The notes under the pieces: generated by a model
Told to the model about the DNA's origin: nothing
Database searches by the model: none
Seen by the model: only the letters and a program-made list of their open reading frames with translations
NCBI RefSeq assembly: GCF_009646095.1
Contig: NZ_CP045725.1
Location: 3,348,001 to 3,412,000 of the forward strand
Length of the DNA stretch: 64,000 nt
DNA from: Raineyella fluvialis
GTDB taxonomy: Bacteria > Actinomycetota > Actinomycetes > Propionibacteriales > Propionibacteriaceae
Direction: 5' to 3'
In this document: in pieces, positions 17,407-27,045 of the stretch
Layout of the letters: the number at the start of each line of letters is the position of its first letter
Numbering within the stretch: the stretch's first letter is position 1
Translations under genes and position numbers: made by a program

Positions 17407-20339
17407 TCAGCTGCAGCCGCTGGTCGAGCCGCAGCCCTCACACACGTAGCAGGAGCCGCTGGGCCGCATCTTCGTCCCGCAGGTGAGACAGAGCGGTGCG
17501 TCGACCGAGGTGCCCGTCAGCTCCTCCATCAGTTCGGCGCTGGTACGAGCGTCGTGAGCGGCCGGACGGGTGGTCTCCGCGGCAGGCTTGCGCGCGGGGG
17601 CACTCTCCACCGGGGCCGGGGCCGAGGCCGTGCGGGACGCCGCGACCGGTCCAGTGGACCCCAAGGCCAGTGGCGCGACCAACAGGGCGGGGGTGGAAGA
17701 CGGCTTGACATCTGCCACCGGCTGCGAGATCTCGGACTCGTCCTGGTAGCTGCCGGTGTCCAGGTATCGCGCCCGCTCGGCGGCGGTGTAGATGCCCAGC
17801 TCGCTCCGTTCCTCGAAGGAGAGGTAGTCCAACGCCAGGCGGCGGAAGATGTAGTCCATGATCGACTGCGCCATCCGGATGTCGGAGTCGTCCGTCATGC
17901 CGGCCGGCTCGAACTTCAGGTTGGTGAACTTCTGCACGAAGGTCGTCAGGGGCACCCCGTACTGCAGACCGATCGACACCGCGATCGAAAAGGCGTCCAT
18001 CACGCCGGAGAGCGTGGACCCCTGCTTGCCGAGCTTGAGGAAGATCTCGCCCAGACCATCGTCGGGGTACGACCCCGTGGTCATGTAGCCTTCGGCACCC
18101 GCCACTGTGAACGAGGTGGTGAAGCTGGGACGCTTCTTGGGAAGACGCTTGCGGATCGGGCGGTACTCGATCTGGACCTGCGGCTCGACGACCTTCTTGG
18201 CCTTCTCCGCCTTCTTGCCGGTCGACAGCGGCTGGCCGACCTTGCAGTTGTCACGGTAGACGGCCAGCGCCTTCAGCCCGAGCTTCCACCCCTGCATGTA
18301 GACATCGGCGATGTCCTCCACGGTGGCGGATTCCGGCAGGTTGACCGTCTTGGAGATCGCGCCGGACAGGAACGGCTGCACGGCCGCCATCATCCGGACG
18401 TGGCCCATGGGCCGGATCGCCCGCTGCCCCATCGCGCAGTCGAAGACCTCGTAGTGCTCGGCCTTCAGCCCCGGCGCGTCGACGACGTGACCGTGCTCGG
18501 CGATGTAGGACACGATCGCCTCGATCGTCTCCTCGGCGTATCCGAGCTTGGCCAGGGCGCGCGGCACCGTGAGGTTCACGATCTGCATCGATCCGCCGCC
18601 GACCAGCTTCTTGAACTTCACCAGCGAGAAGTCGGGTTCGATGCCCGTGGTGTCGCAGTCCATCATGAAGCCGATGGTCCCGGTCGGCGCCAGCAGGGAT
18701 GCCTGGGCGTTGCGGAAGCCGTTCTCCGCCCCGAGCGACACGACCTGCTCCCACTCCAGGGTCGCCGCGCGATGGATCGTCGCGTCCATCTCGTTGACCG
18801 TACGCAGCTCGTCGTTCGCGGCCTGGTGCTTGCGCATCACCCGCTGGTGGGCGTCGGCGTTGCGGGCGTACCCGTTGTACGGCCCCTCGATGGCGGCGAG
18901 CTCGGCCGAACGGCGGTAGGCCGCGCCGGTCATCAGCGACGTGATCGAGGCAGCCAGGGCGCGCCCACCGTCGGAGTCGTACCCGTGGCCGGTCGCCATC
19001 AGCAACGCCCCGAGGTTCGCGTACCCGATCCCGAGCTGGCGGTAGTTGCGCGTCGTCTCGGCGATCGCCTCCGTCGGGAAATCACCGAAGGTCACCGAGA
19101 TGTCCATTGCGGTGATGATCAGCTCGACGGCCTGGACGAACCGCTCGACGTTGAAGGTGTCCTCGTCGGTCAGGAACTTCAGCAGGTTGAGGCTGGCCAG
19201 GTTGCACGACGAATTGTCGAGGCTCATGTACTCCGAGCAGGGGTTGGACGCGGTGATGCGGCCCGTCTCGGGGTTGGTGTGCCAGTCGTTGATGGTGTCG
19301 TCGTACTGCAGCCCCGGATCGGCGCACTCCCACGCGGCCTGGGCGATCTTCCCGAACAGGTCACGGGCGTCGACGGTGTCGATCACATCGCCGGTGAGCC
19401 GAGCTCGCAGGCCGAACTCGTCCCCGTCCTCGACGGCACGCATGAACTCGTCGGAGACACGCACCGAGTTGTTGGCGTTCTGGTACTGGACCGAGACGAT
19501 GTCCTTGCCGTCGAGATCCATGTCGAAACCGGCGTCACGCAGAGCGCGGATCTTGTCCTCCTCGCGCGCCTTCGTCTCGACGAACTCCTCGATGTCGGGG
19601 TGGTCGACGTCGAGGACGACCATCTTCGCAGCGCGGCGCGTCGCCCCACCCGACTTGATGGTGCCGGCCGAGGCATCGGCCCCCGCATGAACGAGACCGG
19701 ACCGGAGGCGGTCCCACCGGAGCTGAGCAACTCCTTCGAGGACCTGATCCGGGAGAGGTTGACACCGGCACCGGAGCCGCCCTTGAAGATGCGCCCCTCC
19801 TCGGCGTACCAGTTGAGGATCGAGTCCATGGAGTCGTCGACGGAGAGGATGAAGCAGGCGCTGATCTGCTGGGGAGCCTGCGTGCCGACGTTGAACCACA
19901 CCGGGGAGTTGAAGCTGAAGTATTGGTGCAGTAGCAGCCAGGTGAGCTCGTCCCCGAAGACCCCCGCATCCTCCGGCGTGGCGAAATAGCCCTCCTGCTC
20001 GCCGGTGGTGCGGTACTTGTCCACCACTCGGTCGATCAGTGTCTTCAGGCTCGCCTCGCGTACGTCCGACCCGACGGCGCCGCGGAAGTACTTCGTGGTG
20101 ACGATGGTGGAGGCGTTGATGCTCCAGAAGTCGGGGAACTCGACGCCGCGCTGCTCGAAGACGTTCTCGCCCGTCTTCCAGTTCGTCTGGACGATGTCGC
20201 GCTTCTCCCACGTGACCTCGTCGTACGGATGAATGCCTTCAGAGCTGAAGACCCGCGCGATCGTCAGACCCGCACCCTTGACAGGCTCAGGACGGGCCGA
20301 CCGCGACCGGCTGGTCGTCGGACGGGTGGATTCGGACAT
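17407..20339 (-). CDS. nrdJ: Vitamin B12-dependent ribonucleotide reductase, class II (one-base frameshift in assembly)
   Basis: NrdJ reduces ribonucleotides to deoxyribonucleotides using adenosylcobalamin. The restored protein is 977 aa, the usual actinobacterial size. Start ATG 20339 (MSESTRPTTS). Signature segments include FSFNSPVWFNVG, ACFILSVDDSMDSI, KGGSGAGVNLSRIR, NPCSEYMSLDNSSCNLASLN and APTGTIGFMMDCDTTGIEPD. The cysteine-rich tail (CLTCGTKM, CYVCEGCG) is the redox end. The break is at the C run 19680-19684, where one more base gives FMRGADASAGTIKSGG. It is preceded by nrdR in the same direction and shares its promoter; NrdR is the known repressor of such operons. Confidence 0.93.
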
Positions 20340-20367
20340 GGATGACCCCTCTTCTGGTGGGTGAAGG

Positions 20368-20838
20368 CTAGGCGTTGGTAGCGGCGATCGGGGTCGACCC
20401 GGCCCGAAGGGCGGCGATCTCGGCCTCGAAGTCCTCGGCGGACTGGAACTGGCGGTAGACGCTGGCGAAGCGCAGATAGGCCACCTCGTCGAGCTCCTGC
20501 AGGGGGCCGAGGATCGCCACCCCGACCGCATGTGACGGGATGAGGGTCTGGCCGGAGGCCCGGATCGCGTCCTCGACCTGTTGGCCGAGCCGGGCCAACT
20601 GGTCCTCCGTGACGGGGCGGCCCTTACAGGCCTTGCGAACACCCTGGACGACCTTGTCACGATCGAACGGCTCGACGACACCAGACCGCTTGCTCACCGA
20701 GAGCAGCATCTGCTCCACGGTGGTGAAGCGACGTCCGCATTCGGGGCACTGGCGACGCCGGCGGATGCACTGACCGTCCTCGGTGGCTCGTGAATCCAGG
20801 ACGCGCGTGTCATGGTGGCGACAGAACGGGCAATACAC
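20368..20838 (-). CDS. nrdR: Transcriptional repressor NrdR
   Basis: A 156-aa nucleotide-sensing repressor of ribonucleotide reductase genes. The N-terminal zinc ribbon has two Cys pairs (CPFCRH and CPECGRRF). An ATP-cone domain follows ([27 protein letters not shown]). GTG 20838 is chosen because GGGGGAGG lies just upstream and the protein then begins at the conserved zinc finger; the open frame continues upstream without family similarity. It is followed after 28 bases by nrdJ. The upstream region holds a pair of NrdR-box-like palindromes, implying autoregulation. Confidence 0.93.
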   Translation of the reverse strand: MYCPFCRHHDTRVLDSRATEDGQCIRRRRQCPECGRRFTTVEQMLLSVSKRSGVVEPFDRDKVVQGVRKACKGRPVTEDQLARLGQQVEDAIRASGQTLIPSHAVGVAILGPLQELDEVAYLRFASVYRQFQSAEDFEAEIAALRAGSTPIAATNA

Positions 20839-20947
20839 GACCTCCCCCTGTCTCCGGTTGCACCGGCCGCTCGGCAGACAGGTCCACCGACGCACGGGGC
20901 TGGGGATGGGCCTGTTGATCACGTGTGGACAACGTGTGTGCAAAAGA

Positions 20948-20994
20948 CCACAATCTGTGGATTAACCACACACGTGTAACTACTAGATGTTGTG
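20948..20994 (-). promoter_or_regulatory. Pair of NrdR-box-like sites upstream of nrdRJ
   Basis: Site one is the palindrome CCACAATCTGTGG at 20948-20960. Site two, ACTACTAGATGTTGTG at 20979-20994, fits the 16-bp NrdR-box pattern. The centres are about 32 bp apart, three helical turns, the spacing known for paired NrdR boxes. The rest of the 310-base gap (20839-21148) shows no gene or terminator I can support. Confidence 0.6.
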
Positions 20995-21148
20995 ATCTTA
21001 GGCCGGTCGCCTCCATAGATCAACCCGTTGGCCGGACGGGTTTTCGCAGCGCGGCGATGGGGTGCAGTTCGTCGTCAGCAGACCTTGTCCGGTCACCCCT
21101 CGCCAGAAGCTCCCGCCAGCACCCCTGGCCGACGCGACACCCGATCGG

Positions 21149-21595
21149 TCACGAAATGTAGCCCGCCATCACCCCGACGACGACAACACCCACGACCACG
21201 GCGGAGATGGCCATCACGACCATCAGGGCAACAGTGCAGACACTGTCCCACAGCGCACCCCACCCCACCCCGGCGTGGGACCGCGGGGCCACCCCAGCCG
21301 GGCCGAGACCCAAGGCGTGCAAGACCTCTCCGGCGAGCCCCGCACCCCCGACACGAACCTGCCACGGGGCCGAAGTGTCCGACCTCACCGCTCCAACCGC
21401 CCCGCTGACGAACAGGGCCGAGCCGCCGCACCGTCGAGCGCTGGACGTTGCGCTCAGACGGGACTCGACGTCCACTGCACACGTCCTGGAGCTGCGGACG
21501 CCGCTAAGTCCGGCGTCTGCCGCCTTGGCGCGGCGGTGAGCCGACACCGTCACCGCCGAGGCGGTCATCACGGGCCTATCCACGACAACAGTCAT
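21149..21595 (-). CDS. SOS-controlled small membrane protein next to lexA, possible division inhibitor
   Basis: I do not recognise the 148-aa sequence, but its position and control are informative. It is divergent from lexA, the place occupied by divS in Corynebacterium and chiZ (Rv2719c) in mycobacteria. An AGGAGG site precedes ATG 21595, a LexA box lies 15-30 bases upstream, and a good -35/-10 promoter precedes the box. Residues 1-115 are Ala/Ser/Arg-rich and without a known domain. The only membrane segment is at the very C-terminus (VALMVVMAISAVVVGVVVVG), ending in MAGYIS. Unlike ChiZ there is no LysM domain. A division-suppressor role is inferred from synteny and SOS control only. Confidence 0.65.
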   Translation of the reverse strand: MTVVVDRPVMTASAVTVSAHRRAKAADAGLSGVRSSRTCAVDVESRLSATSSARRCGGSALFVSGAVGAVRSDTSAPWQVRVGGAGLAGEVLHALGLGPAGVAPRSHAGVGWGALWDSVCTVALMVVMAISAVVVGVVVVGVMAGYIS

Positions 21596-21609
21596 CGCGA
21601 CCTCCTGAG

Positions 21610-21656
21610 TCGAACCTACGTACGAAAAGCCTACCGAACGCCTGATCGAATGACAA
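21610..21656 (-). promoter_or_regulatory. Promoter and LexA (SOS) box of the small membrane protein gene
   Basis: On the minus strand, -35 TTGTCA (21651-21656) and -10 TAGGCT (21628-21633) are 17 bases apart. The SOS box TCGTACGTAGGTTCGA (21610-21625) covers the start point and matches the actinobacterial consensus TCGAAC-N4-GTTCGA at 11 of 12 positions. Confidence 0.8.
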
Positions 21657-21794
21657 GGGTGTGATGCCCTCGCGCTGAGACGTTCGATCACGAGGACAAG
21701 CAGACCGCAGGGGTCTGACATCGCCCCGGACACCGAACCCTCAGCCACCTCCGGCACCACCGAAACTCGCTGGCGCTCCCTTGCCGCGACACGC

Positions 21795-21835
21795 TCGAAC
21801 AGGTGTTTGATTGGGGGTTTCGCCGACGATAGCCT
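21795..21835 (+). promoter_or_regulatory. lexA promoter with LexA (SOS) box
   Basis: The SOS box TCGAACAGGTGTTTGA (21795-21810, 11 of 12 consensus positions) overlaps a -35 TTGATT (21807-21812). A 17-base spacer and a -10 TAGCCT (21830-21835) follow. The ATG is six bases after the -10, so the transcript is predicted to be leaderless and autorepressed. Confidence 0.8.
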
Positions 21836-21841
21836 GAGGTC

Positions 21842-22657
21842 ATGGCCGATGTACCGGACGTGATCCCGGCTCCCCGACGAGGGCGCCCCCGTACGAGCGC
21901 CGTCGAGGAACAGGTGCGAGCGGCGCGCCGCGCCCGTCGCCAGGACCTCGCCGAGCGGGAGCAGCGTCCGACCGCTCCTCCTCGCCCCTTGGGGGAGCTC
22001 ACCCCGCGCCAGCGCCTGATCCTGGATCTCATCCGCGCGACCGTGGAGGACCGCGGCTATCCGCCCACTGTTCGTGAGCTGGGAGAGGCTGCCGGCCTGT
22101 CCAGTCCGTCAAGCGTCTCCCACCAGCTGAAGGTGCTGGAGGAGAAGGGCTACATCCGGCGCGACCCCAATCGCCCGCGTGCCATGGAGGTGGTGACGGG
22201 GAGTGACGCAGCGTCTCCGGAGGCATCGTCCGGCCCCGAGGTCCCCGCCTTCGATCCCACCGGTCTGCGCGATGCGATGCCCACCGCGGTCAACGTGCCG
22301 GTCGTCGGCCGGATCGCTGCTGGCGTCCCGATCACCGCGGAGGAGCACATCGAGGACGTCTTCGCCCTGCCGAAGCAACTCGTCGGCGAGGGCACCGTGT
22401 TCATGCTCGAGGTTCGTGGCGACTCCATGATCGAAGCCGCCATCTGTGACGGCGACTGGGTCGTCGTGCGTCAGCAGCCGGATGCCGAGAACGGGGACAT
22501 CGTCGCGGCCATGCTGGACGACGAGGCGACGGTGAAGACGTTCAAGCGCACGGCGGACAAGGTGTGGCTGCTGCCGCACAACCCCGCGTTCGAGCCGATC
22601 GACGGCAGCGCGGCGACCGTTCTGGGCAAGGTCGTCGCCGTGCTGCGCCGGGTCTGA
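21842..22657 (+). CDS. lexA: SOS repressor LexA
   Basis: A 271-aa autocleaving repressor. About 50 residues of basic extension precede the winged helix-turn-helix ([20 protein letters not shown] through [19 protein letters not shown]). The S24 protease domain shows the Ala-Gly cleavage site in GRIAAGVPI, the catalytic serine in GDSMIEAAI and the lysine in ATVKTFKR. A Ser/Glu-rich linker lies near residues 118-135. It is flanked by its divergent SOS partner and the convergent DinG-like helicase. Autoregulation is shown by the SOS box in its promoter. Confidence 0.96.
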   Translation: MADVPDVIPAPRRGRPRTSAVEEQVRAARRARRQDLAEREQRPTAPPRPLGELTPRQRLILDLIRATVEDRGYPPTVRELGEAAGLSSPSSVSHQLKVLEEKGYIRRDPNRPRAMEVVTGSDAASPEASSGPEVPAFDPTGLRDAMPTAVNVPVVGRIAAGVPITAEEHIEDVFALPKQLVGEGTVFMLEVRGDSMIEAAICDGDWVVVRQQPDAENGDIVAAMLDDEATVKTFKRTADKVWLLPHNPAFEPIDGSAATVLGKVVAVLRRV

Positions 22658-22665
22658 TCCGTCCC

Positions 22666-24774
22666 TCAGGCATCGTGTTCGGTTGTCCGGTCCGCCTCGG
22701 CAGCCAGCCGCTGCAGCGCCTGCACGGCGACGTCCGACGTGGTCGTGGTCCACATCGGCGGGAGTGACGCGCGCAGGAAGCTCCCGTAGCGGGCAGTGAC
22801 GATCCGAGGGTCCAGGACGGCGACCATCCCCCGATCGGTAGTGCGGCGGATCAGCCGGCCGGCTCCTTGGGCGAGGAGCAGCGCCGCATGCGTGGCGGCC
22901 ACCGACATGAATCCGTTGCCCCCGTGGCGCTCGACCTCCTGCTGGCGCGCTTGCATGAGCGGCTCGTCCGGGCGCGGGAAGGGGATCTTGTCGATGATGA
23001 CCAAGCGGCAGGTGTCCCCCGGCACGTCAACCCCCTGCCACAGGGAGAGCGTCCCGAAAAGACTGGTCGCCGGCTCCGCCACGAACGTCCGGGTCAGTTC
23101 GGCGAGATGGGCATCCCCCTGCAACAGCACCTCCAATGCCGGCAGTTCCTGGCGGACGTACTCGGCCGCAGCCTGCGCCGCCCGCTGGGAGGAGAACAGT
23201 CCGAGAGTGTGACCGCCAGCGGCCCAGACGAGCTGGGCGATCTCGGCCAACACCGCGGGGTCGGTCCCCTCGCGCCCCGGGCGGGGCAGGTCGCGGGCCA
23301 GGTACAGGATCCCCTGCCGGCTGTAGTCGAAGGGCGATCCGACGTCGAAGGCTCGCCAGGGGAGGACACCCTCCATCGCCGCGGTGAAGCCCTCTCCCAT
23401 CACCTCGTCGGCGGAGGGACCCTTGTCCCCGTTCTGCTCGGTGTCCTCCACCTGCTCGGATGCCCGCAGGCCGAAGGACCCGGCGACTTTGGTGAAGCCG
23501 CCCCCGACCTTCAGCGTCGCCGAGGTGAAGATCACGGTCCGGCCGGAAAGGATCGACCCACGCATCAGCCCGGCCACGGACAACGGTGCCGCGCGCAGCT
23601 CCCGGCCCGATCGATCCCGGTCGATCACCCAGACGACGTCACCCTCGGTCGGGGAGGCCATCCGCTCGGCGACCTCGAACACTTCCTGGAGGGTCGCCTG
23701 GGCCTGGCGCCGCTCGTTGTCGGCCTCCCGGCCCTCCTTTCCCTTGCCCAGCTGGGACACCCCGTCGCGGGCGAGGTCCCGGACCTGGGCCAGAGCCGTC
23801 GTCAGAGCGGAATCCCCCGGCTCCACCCGGGCGAGTGGCGCGCTGTCCAACGCTGTCCCGAGGGCCTCGCCGGCATCCATCAGGTCCAACGCGGTGTCGT
23901 CATCCATCCAGGCCATCGCCCGCTTGGCCACCCGCTCGACGATCTGAGGACTGAGTTCGGCAGAGGCGGCACCGGTCACCCGGGCAACCAGTTCGTGGGC
24001 CTCGTCGATCACCACGGCAGAGTGCTCGGGGAGCACCGACCCCTCCTGCATGGCGTCAATGGCCAGCAGTGCATGGTTCGTCACGACCAGATCCGCGGCT
24101 CGGGCACGCTCCCTGGACCGCTCCACGAAGCACTCCGCCCCGAACGGACAGCGCTGCGCCCCGAGGCATTCCCGCGACGAGATCGAGACCTGGGCCCAGC
24201 CCCGGGCCGTGTGCGTCGGGGCGACATCACGATCGGCGAGCCCGTCCCGCTCCGCTTCCTCCTCCGCCCACTCCCGCAGGGCGAGCACCTCGGCCCCGAG
24301 CACGGAGACGTCGTCGGCCCCGGAGCCGCGGATCTGGTCGACCACCTCCGCACCACCGAACAGCCCCTGCTGCTCGGCCACTCCGTTCTCACGGACCCGC
24401 AGCAGACAGGCGTAGTTCGACCTCCCCTTGAGCACGGCGGACCGTACCCGCTTGCCGGCCACGTTCTCCAGCGCCGCCAGGGCGTGCGGGATGTCACTGT
24501 CGGCGAGCTGCGCCTGCAACGCCAGTGTCGCGGTCGCGATCACCACCCGGTCGTCGGGATGGGCCGCGAGATGGGCCAGGACGGGAGCGAGATAACCGAG
24601 GGACTTGCCGGTGCCGGTGCCGGCCTGGACCAGCAGGTGCTCACGGCCCGCCAGGGCGTCGGCCACAGCGTGCGCCATCCGCTGCTGCCCAGGCCTCGGG
24701 CTGCCACCGATCTCGCCGACGGCCGCCTCGAGGAGGGCGTCAGCGGTCACCGTGGGCACTTTCTGGGATGGCAC
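22666..24774 (-). CDS. dinG: DinG/XPD-type iron-sulfur DNA helicase
   Basis: A superfamily 2 helicase of about 702 aa. Walker A is AGTGTGKS, the DEAH box is VIDEAHELVAR, and the C-terminal motif is LAQGAGRLIRR. Four cysteines (YACLLR, then CLGAQRCPFGAEC) are spaced for a 4Fe-4S cluster as in DinG and XPD. Such helicases unwind DNA, R-loops and forked structures. Start GTG 24774 is chosen because a -10 hexamer TACTGT ends six bases upstream (leaderless); GTG 24759 is the alternative. The longer open frame upstream is ignored because it runs into a divergent gene. Its stop is nine bases from the lexA stop. No SOS box precedes it. Confidence 0.88.
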   Translation of the reverse strand: MPSQKVPTVTADALLEAAVGEIGGSPRPGQQRMAHAVADALAGREHLLVQAGTGTGKSLGYLAPVLAHLAAHPDDRVVIATATLALQAQLADSDIPHALAALENVAGKRVRSAVLKGRSNYACLLRVRENGVAEQQGLFGGAEVVDQIRGSGADDVSVLGAEVLALREWAEEEAERDGLADRDVAPTHTARGWAQVSISSRECLGAQRCPFGAECFVERSRERARAADLVVTNHALLAIDAMQEGSVLPEHSAVVIDEAHELVARVTGAASAELSPQIVERVAKRAMAWMDDDTALDLMDAGEALGTALDSAPLARVEPGDSALTTALAQVRDLARDGVSQLGKGKEGREADNERRQAQATLQEVFEVAERMASPTEGDVVWVIDRDRSGRELRAAPLSVAGLMRGSILSGRTVIFTSATLKVGGGFTKVAGSFGLRASEQVEDTEQNGDKGPSADEVMGEGFTAAMEGVLPWRAFDVGSPFDYSRQGILYLARDLPRPGREGTDPAVLAEIAQLVWAAGGHTLGLFSSQRAAQAAAEYVRQELPALEVLLQGDAHLAELTRTFVAEPATSLFGTLSLWQGVDVPGDTCRLVIIDKIPFPRPDEPLMQARQQEVERHGGNGFMSVAATHAALLLAQGAGRLIRRTTDRGMVAVLDPRIVTARYGSFLRASLPPMWTTTTSDVAVQALQRLAAEADRTTEHDA

Positions 24775-24780
24775 CTGACA

Positions 24781-24835
24781 ACAGTAGACGCTCTCCCCGA
24801 CACGCCCGATCCACCGCCGGTCCGGACCGTACGCT
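24781..24835. promoter_or_regulatory. Divergent leaderless promoters (dinG and NTF2-like gene)
   Basis: Leftward -10 TACTGT at 24781-24786 is six bases before GTG 24774. Rightward -10 TACGCT at 24830-24835 is six bases before ATG 24842. No Shine-Dalgarno sequence precedes either start. Confidence 0.6.
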
Positions 24836-24841
24836 GAGCCC

Positions 24842-25255
24842 ATGAGCGACAGGGGCAGCGCGCCGCACCCGGTGGGCGACAGCCCGGAGGACGCCGACGT
24901 CCGGGCGGTCATCGAGGCCGAGCTCGAGCTGCTGCGACCGGCGACGGCGACGGATCGCGCACGGATCGAGCAACTACTGGCCCCGGATTTCCGAGAGGTC
25001 GGGGCCTCCGGTCGTCTCTGGGACCGGACCGCGATGGTCGAGGCCATGGTCGCCGGCCCGTCGGCACGCTCCGTGCGGGCCAGCGACATCGAGGGTCGCC
25101 GGGTCGGCGCGGACCTCGTCCTCGTGACGTGCGTGTCCATCAGCGGTCATCGTCGGGCACATCGGACGTCCTTGTGGCGCCGCTACGGCCGGCGCTGGCG
25201 GATCGTGCACCACCAGGGCACGTTCATCCCGGAGCGGGAGCACGATCCGGGATGA
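24842..25255 (+). CDS. DUF4440/NTF2-like protein
   Basis: A 137-aa soluble protein of the nuclear-transport-factor-2-like (DUF4440) type: IEAELELLRPATATD, LLAPDFREVGASGRLWDR, RRYGRRWRIVHHQGT. Close relatives are small ligand-binding or enzyme-like alpha-beta barrels, usually without an assigned role. The start is fixed by a leaderless promoter. The last residues of the gene are encoded inside the left arm and loop of a perfect 32-bp inverted repeat. Confidence 0.75.
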   Translation: MSDRGSAPHPVGDSPEDADVRAVIEAELELLRPATATDRARIEQLLAPDFREVGASGRLWDRTAMVEAMVAGPSARSVRASDIEGRRVGADLVLVTCVSISGHRRAHRTSLWRRYGRRWRIVHHQGTFIPEREHDPG

Positions 25256-25278
25256 ACGTGCCCTGGTGGTGCACGATC
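25201..25278. repeat. Perfect 32-bp inverted repeat overlapping a gene end
   Basis: The left arm (25201-25232) and right arm (25247-25278) are exact reverse complements around a 14-base loop. The left arm codes for residues of the NTF2-like protein. The repeat lies between convergent genes and probably acts as a bidirectional terminator, but it is longer and more perfect than the other terminators here. Confidence 0.9.
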
Positions 25279-25322
25279 CGGGACGCTGAGGCCTCAGGCT
25301 TGCCTGTCGACCACCACGCCGG

Positions 25323-26977
25323 TCACGGCGCAGGCGTGGTCGGGTCCTCGAGGTAGGGCTGGAAGTCGCCCGCGAGGTCCGGATGCACGCGAGCGACGAC
25401 CCTGGTGCCCTCGGCGGTGAATTCCTGGGTGATGAACTCCCCGTGCTGGTGCACCTTGTCCAGCAGGTCCCCCGGGCGTACGGCACCAGGGCCCGGACCT
25501 CGACCTCGGGTCGGGGCAGCCCCGATTCGACGGCCGCCCGGACCTCGTCCACGCCTGCCCCGGTCCGGGCCGAGCAGAAGAGCGCGGACGGGAAGGTGGA
25601 GGCCAGTTCCAGCCTGGTCGTCGCATCGATCAGGTCCGCCTTGTTGAAGACCAGGAGCTCGGGGACGTCCGTCGCCTCGATCTCGGCGAGGACCTGCCGC
25701 ACGGCCTCCACCTGGCCGGTGGGATCCGGATCGGCCCCGTCGACGACGTGCACCAGCAGATCGGCCTGCGCCGACTCCTCCAATGTGGACCGGAAGGACT
25801 CGATCAGTTCGGTCGGCAGGTGGCGGACGAAACCGACGGTGTCGGTCAACGTGTAGATCCGCCCGTCAGCCGCTTCAGCACGTCGCGTGGTGGGATCGAG
25901 GGTCGCGAAGAGCGCGTCCTCGACCAGCACCCCCGCGCCGGTGAGCCGGTTGAGCAGGGAGGACTTCCCCGCGTTCGTGTAGCCGACGATGGCGACCGAA
26001 GGGATCCGGTGGCGGTGCCGCTCGGCACGCTTCGTCTCGCGGGTGACGTCCATGTCGCGCAGCTTGCGACGCAGTATCGCAATCCGGGTGTTGATCCGGC
26101 GCCGATCCGTCTCGATCTTCGTCTCACCGGGGCCGCGGCCACCGATGCCCGCGCCGCCCGCGGCCTGGCCACCGGCCTGACGGGAGAGGTTGCCGCCCCA
26201 CCCGCGCAGGCGCTGCTTGCGGTACTGCAGTTGGGCGAGTTCGACCTGCGCCTTGCCCTCGGCGCTCTTGGCGTGCTGGGCGAAGATGTCGAGGATGAGG
26301 ATCGTACGGTCGACGACCTTGACCTTGATCTCGTCCTCCAGGTTGCGGAGCTGGGAGGCGGAGAGTTCGCCGTCGCAGATCACCGTGTCGGCCCCGGTCG
26401 CCTGGACGACCTCGCGGACCTCGACGACCTTGCCGCGGCCGATGTAGGTGGCGGGGTCGGGTTGCTTGCGTCGCTGGATCAGGCCGTCGAGGACCTCCGA
26501 GCCGGCCGTCTCCGCCAGCAGCTTGAGCTCTGCCATCGCGTTGTCGGCGTCGTCCTGGCTGCCAGTGGTCCAGACGCTGACCAGGACGACCCGTTCGAGT
26601 CGCAGCTGGCGGTACTCGACCTCGGTGATGTCCTGCAGGTCGGTGCGGATGCCGGCGACCCGGCGCAGCGAGAGACGCTCGGCGAGTTCGAGCTGGTCGC
26701 CGTCGTACGCTTCGGGATCCTCACCCTCGGCCGGGACGAAGTCGTCGTCGCCCAGCAGGGTGGGCCCGTCCTCGTCGTCCTCGTCGTCCCAGTCGTCCTG
26801 GTCGTCGTCCTGGTCGACGGCCGGCGCGTCGGACGACGCGGCCTCGTCGGTGTGGATCCGGTGGGCCCGGATCGCGGCGGCACGATCACGTGCGGGCCAG
26901 CAGCCGTCCTGTGGGTCTTCCGGAGCGGGTCCGGACGGGGTGATGGCGATGGTGGTCCTCCCTGGGTATCCGATCAC
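25323..26977 (-). CDS. hflX: GTPase HflX (one-base frameshift in assembly)
   Basis: A ribosome-associated GTPase that splits stalled or dormant ribosomes. The restored protein is about 551 aa. The HflX domain contains PDPATYIGRGKV and ELAQLQYRKQRLRGWG. The G domain has G1 VGYTNAGKSSL, G3 DTVGFV and G4 FNKADL. The last 50 residues lie in another frame from the C run at 25469-25473; one extra base gives YARGDLLDKVHQHGEF and a stop at 25323. The N-terminal 90 residues are acidic and variable. The start is uncertain: GTG 26977 is the only usual start, but a -10-like TACACT ends only three bases before it. An ATC preceded by GGGAGGACC lies inside. Confidence 0.88.
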
Positions 26978-27045
26978 CCCAGTGTAGGAGGTGCCACCAT
27001 CCCCCGACGACGGCTCGGCCGCAGCCAGGTGCCGACCGCGGGCGC

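Noticed and set aside
20839-21148. A cobalamin riboswitch upstream of the B12-dependent reductase operon
   Set aside because: I could not find the conserved B12-box core or its paired helices; only NrdR-like sites are visible.
21093-21482. A 129-codon minus-strand frame overlapping the SOS membrane protein gene
   Set aside because: Arg/Gly-rich out-of-frame reading with no start signal; the 148-codon frame has promoter, SOS box and ribosome site.
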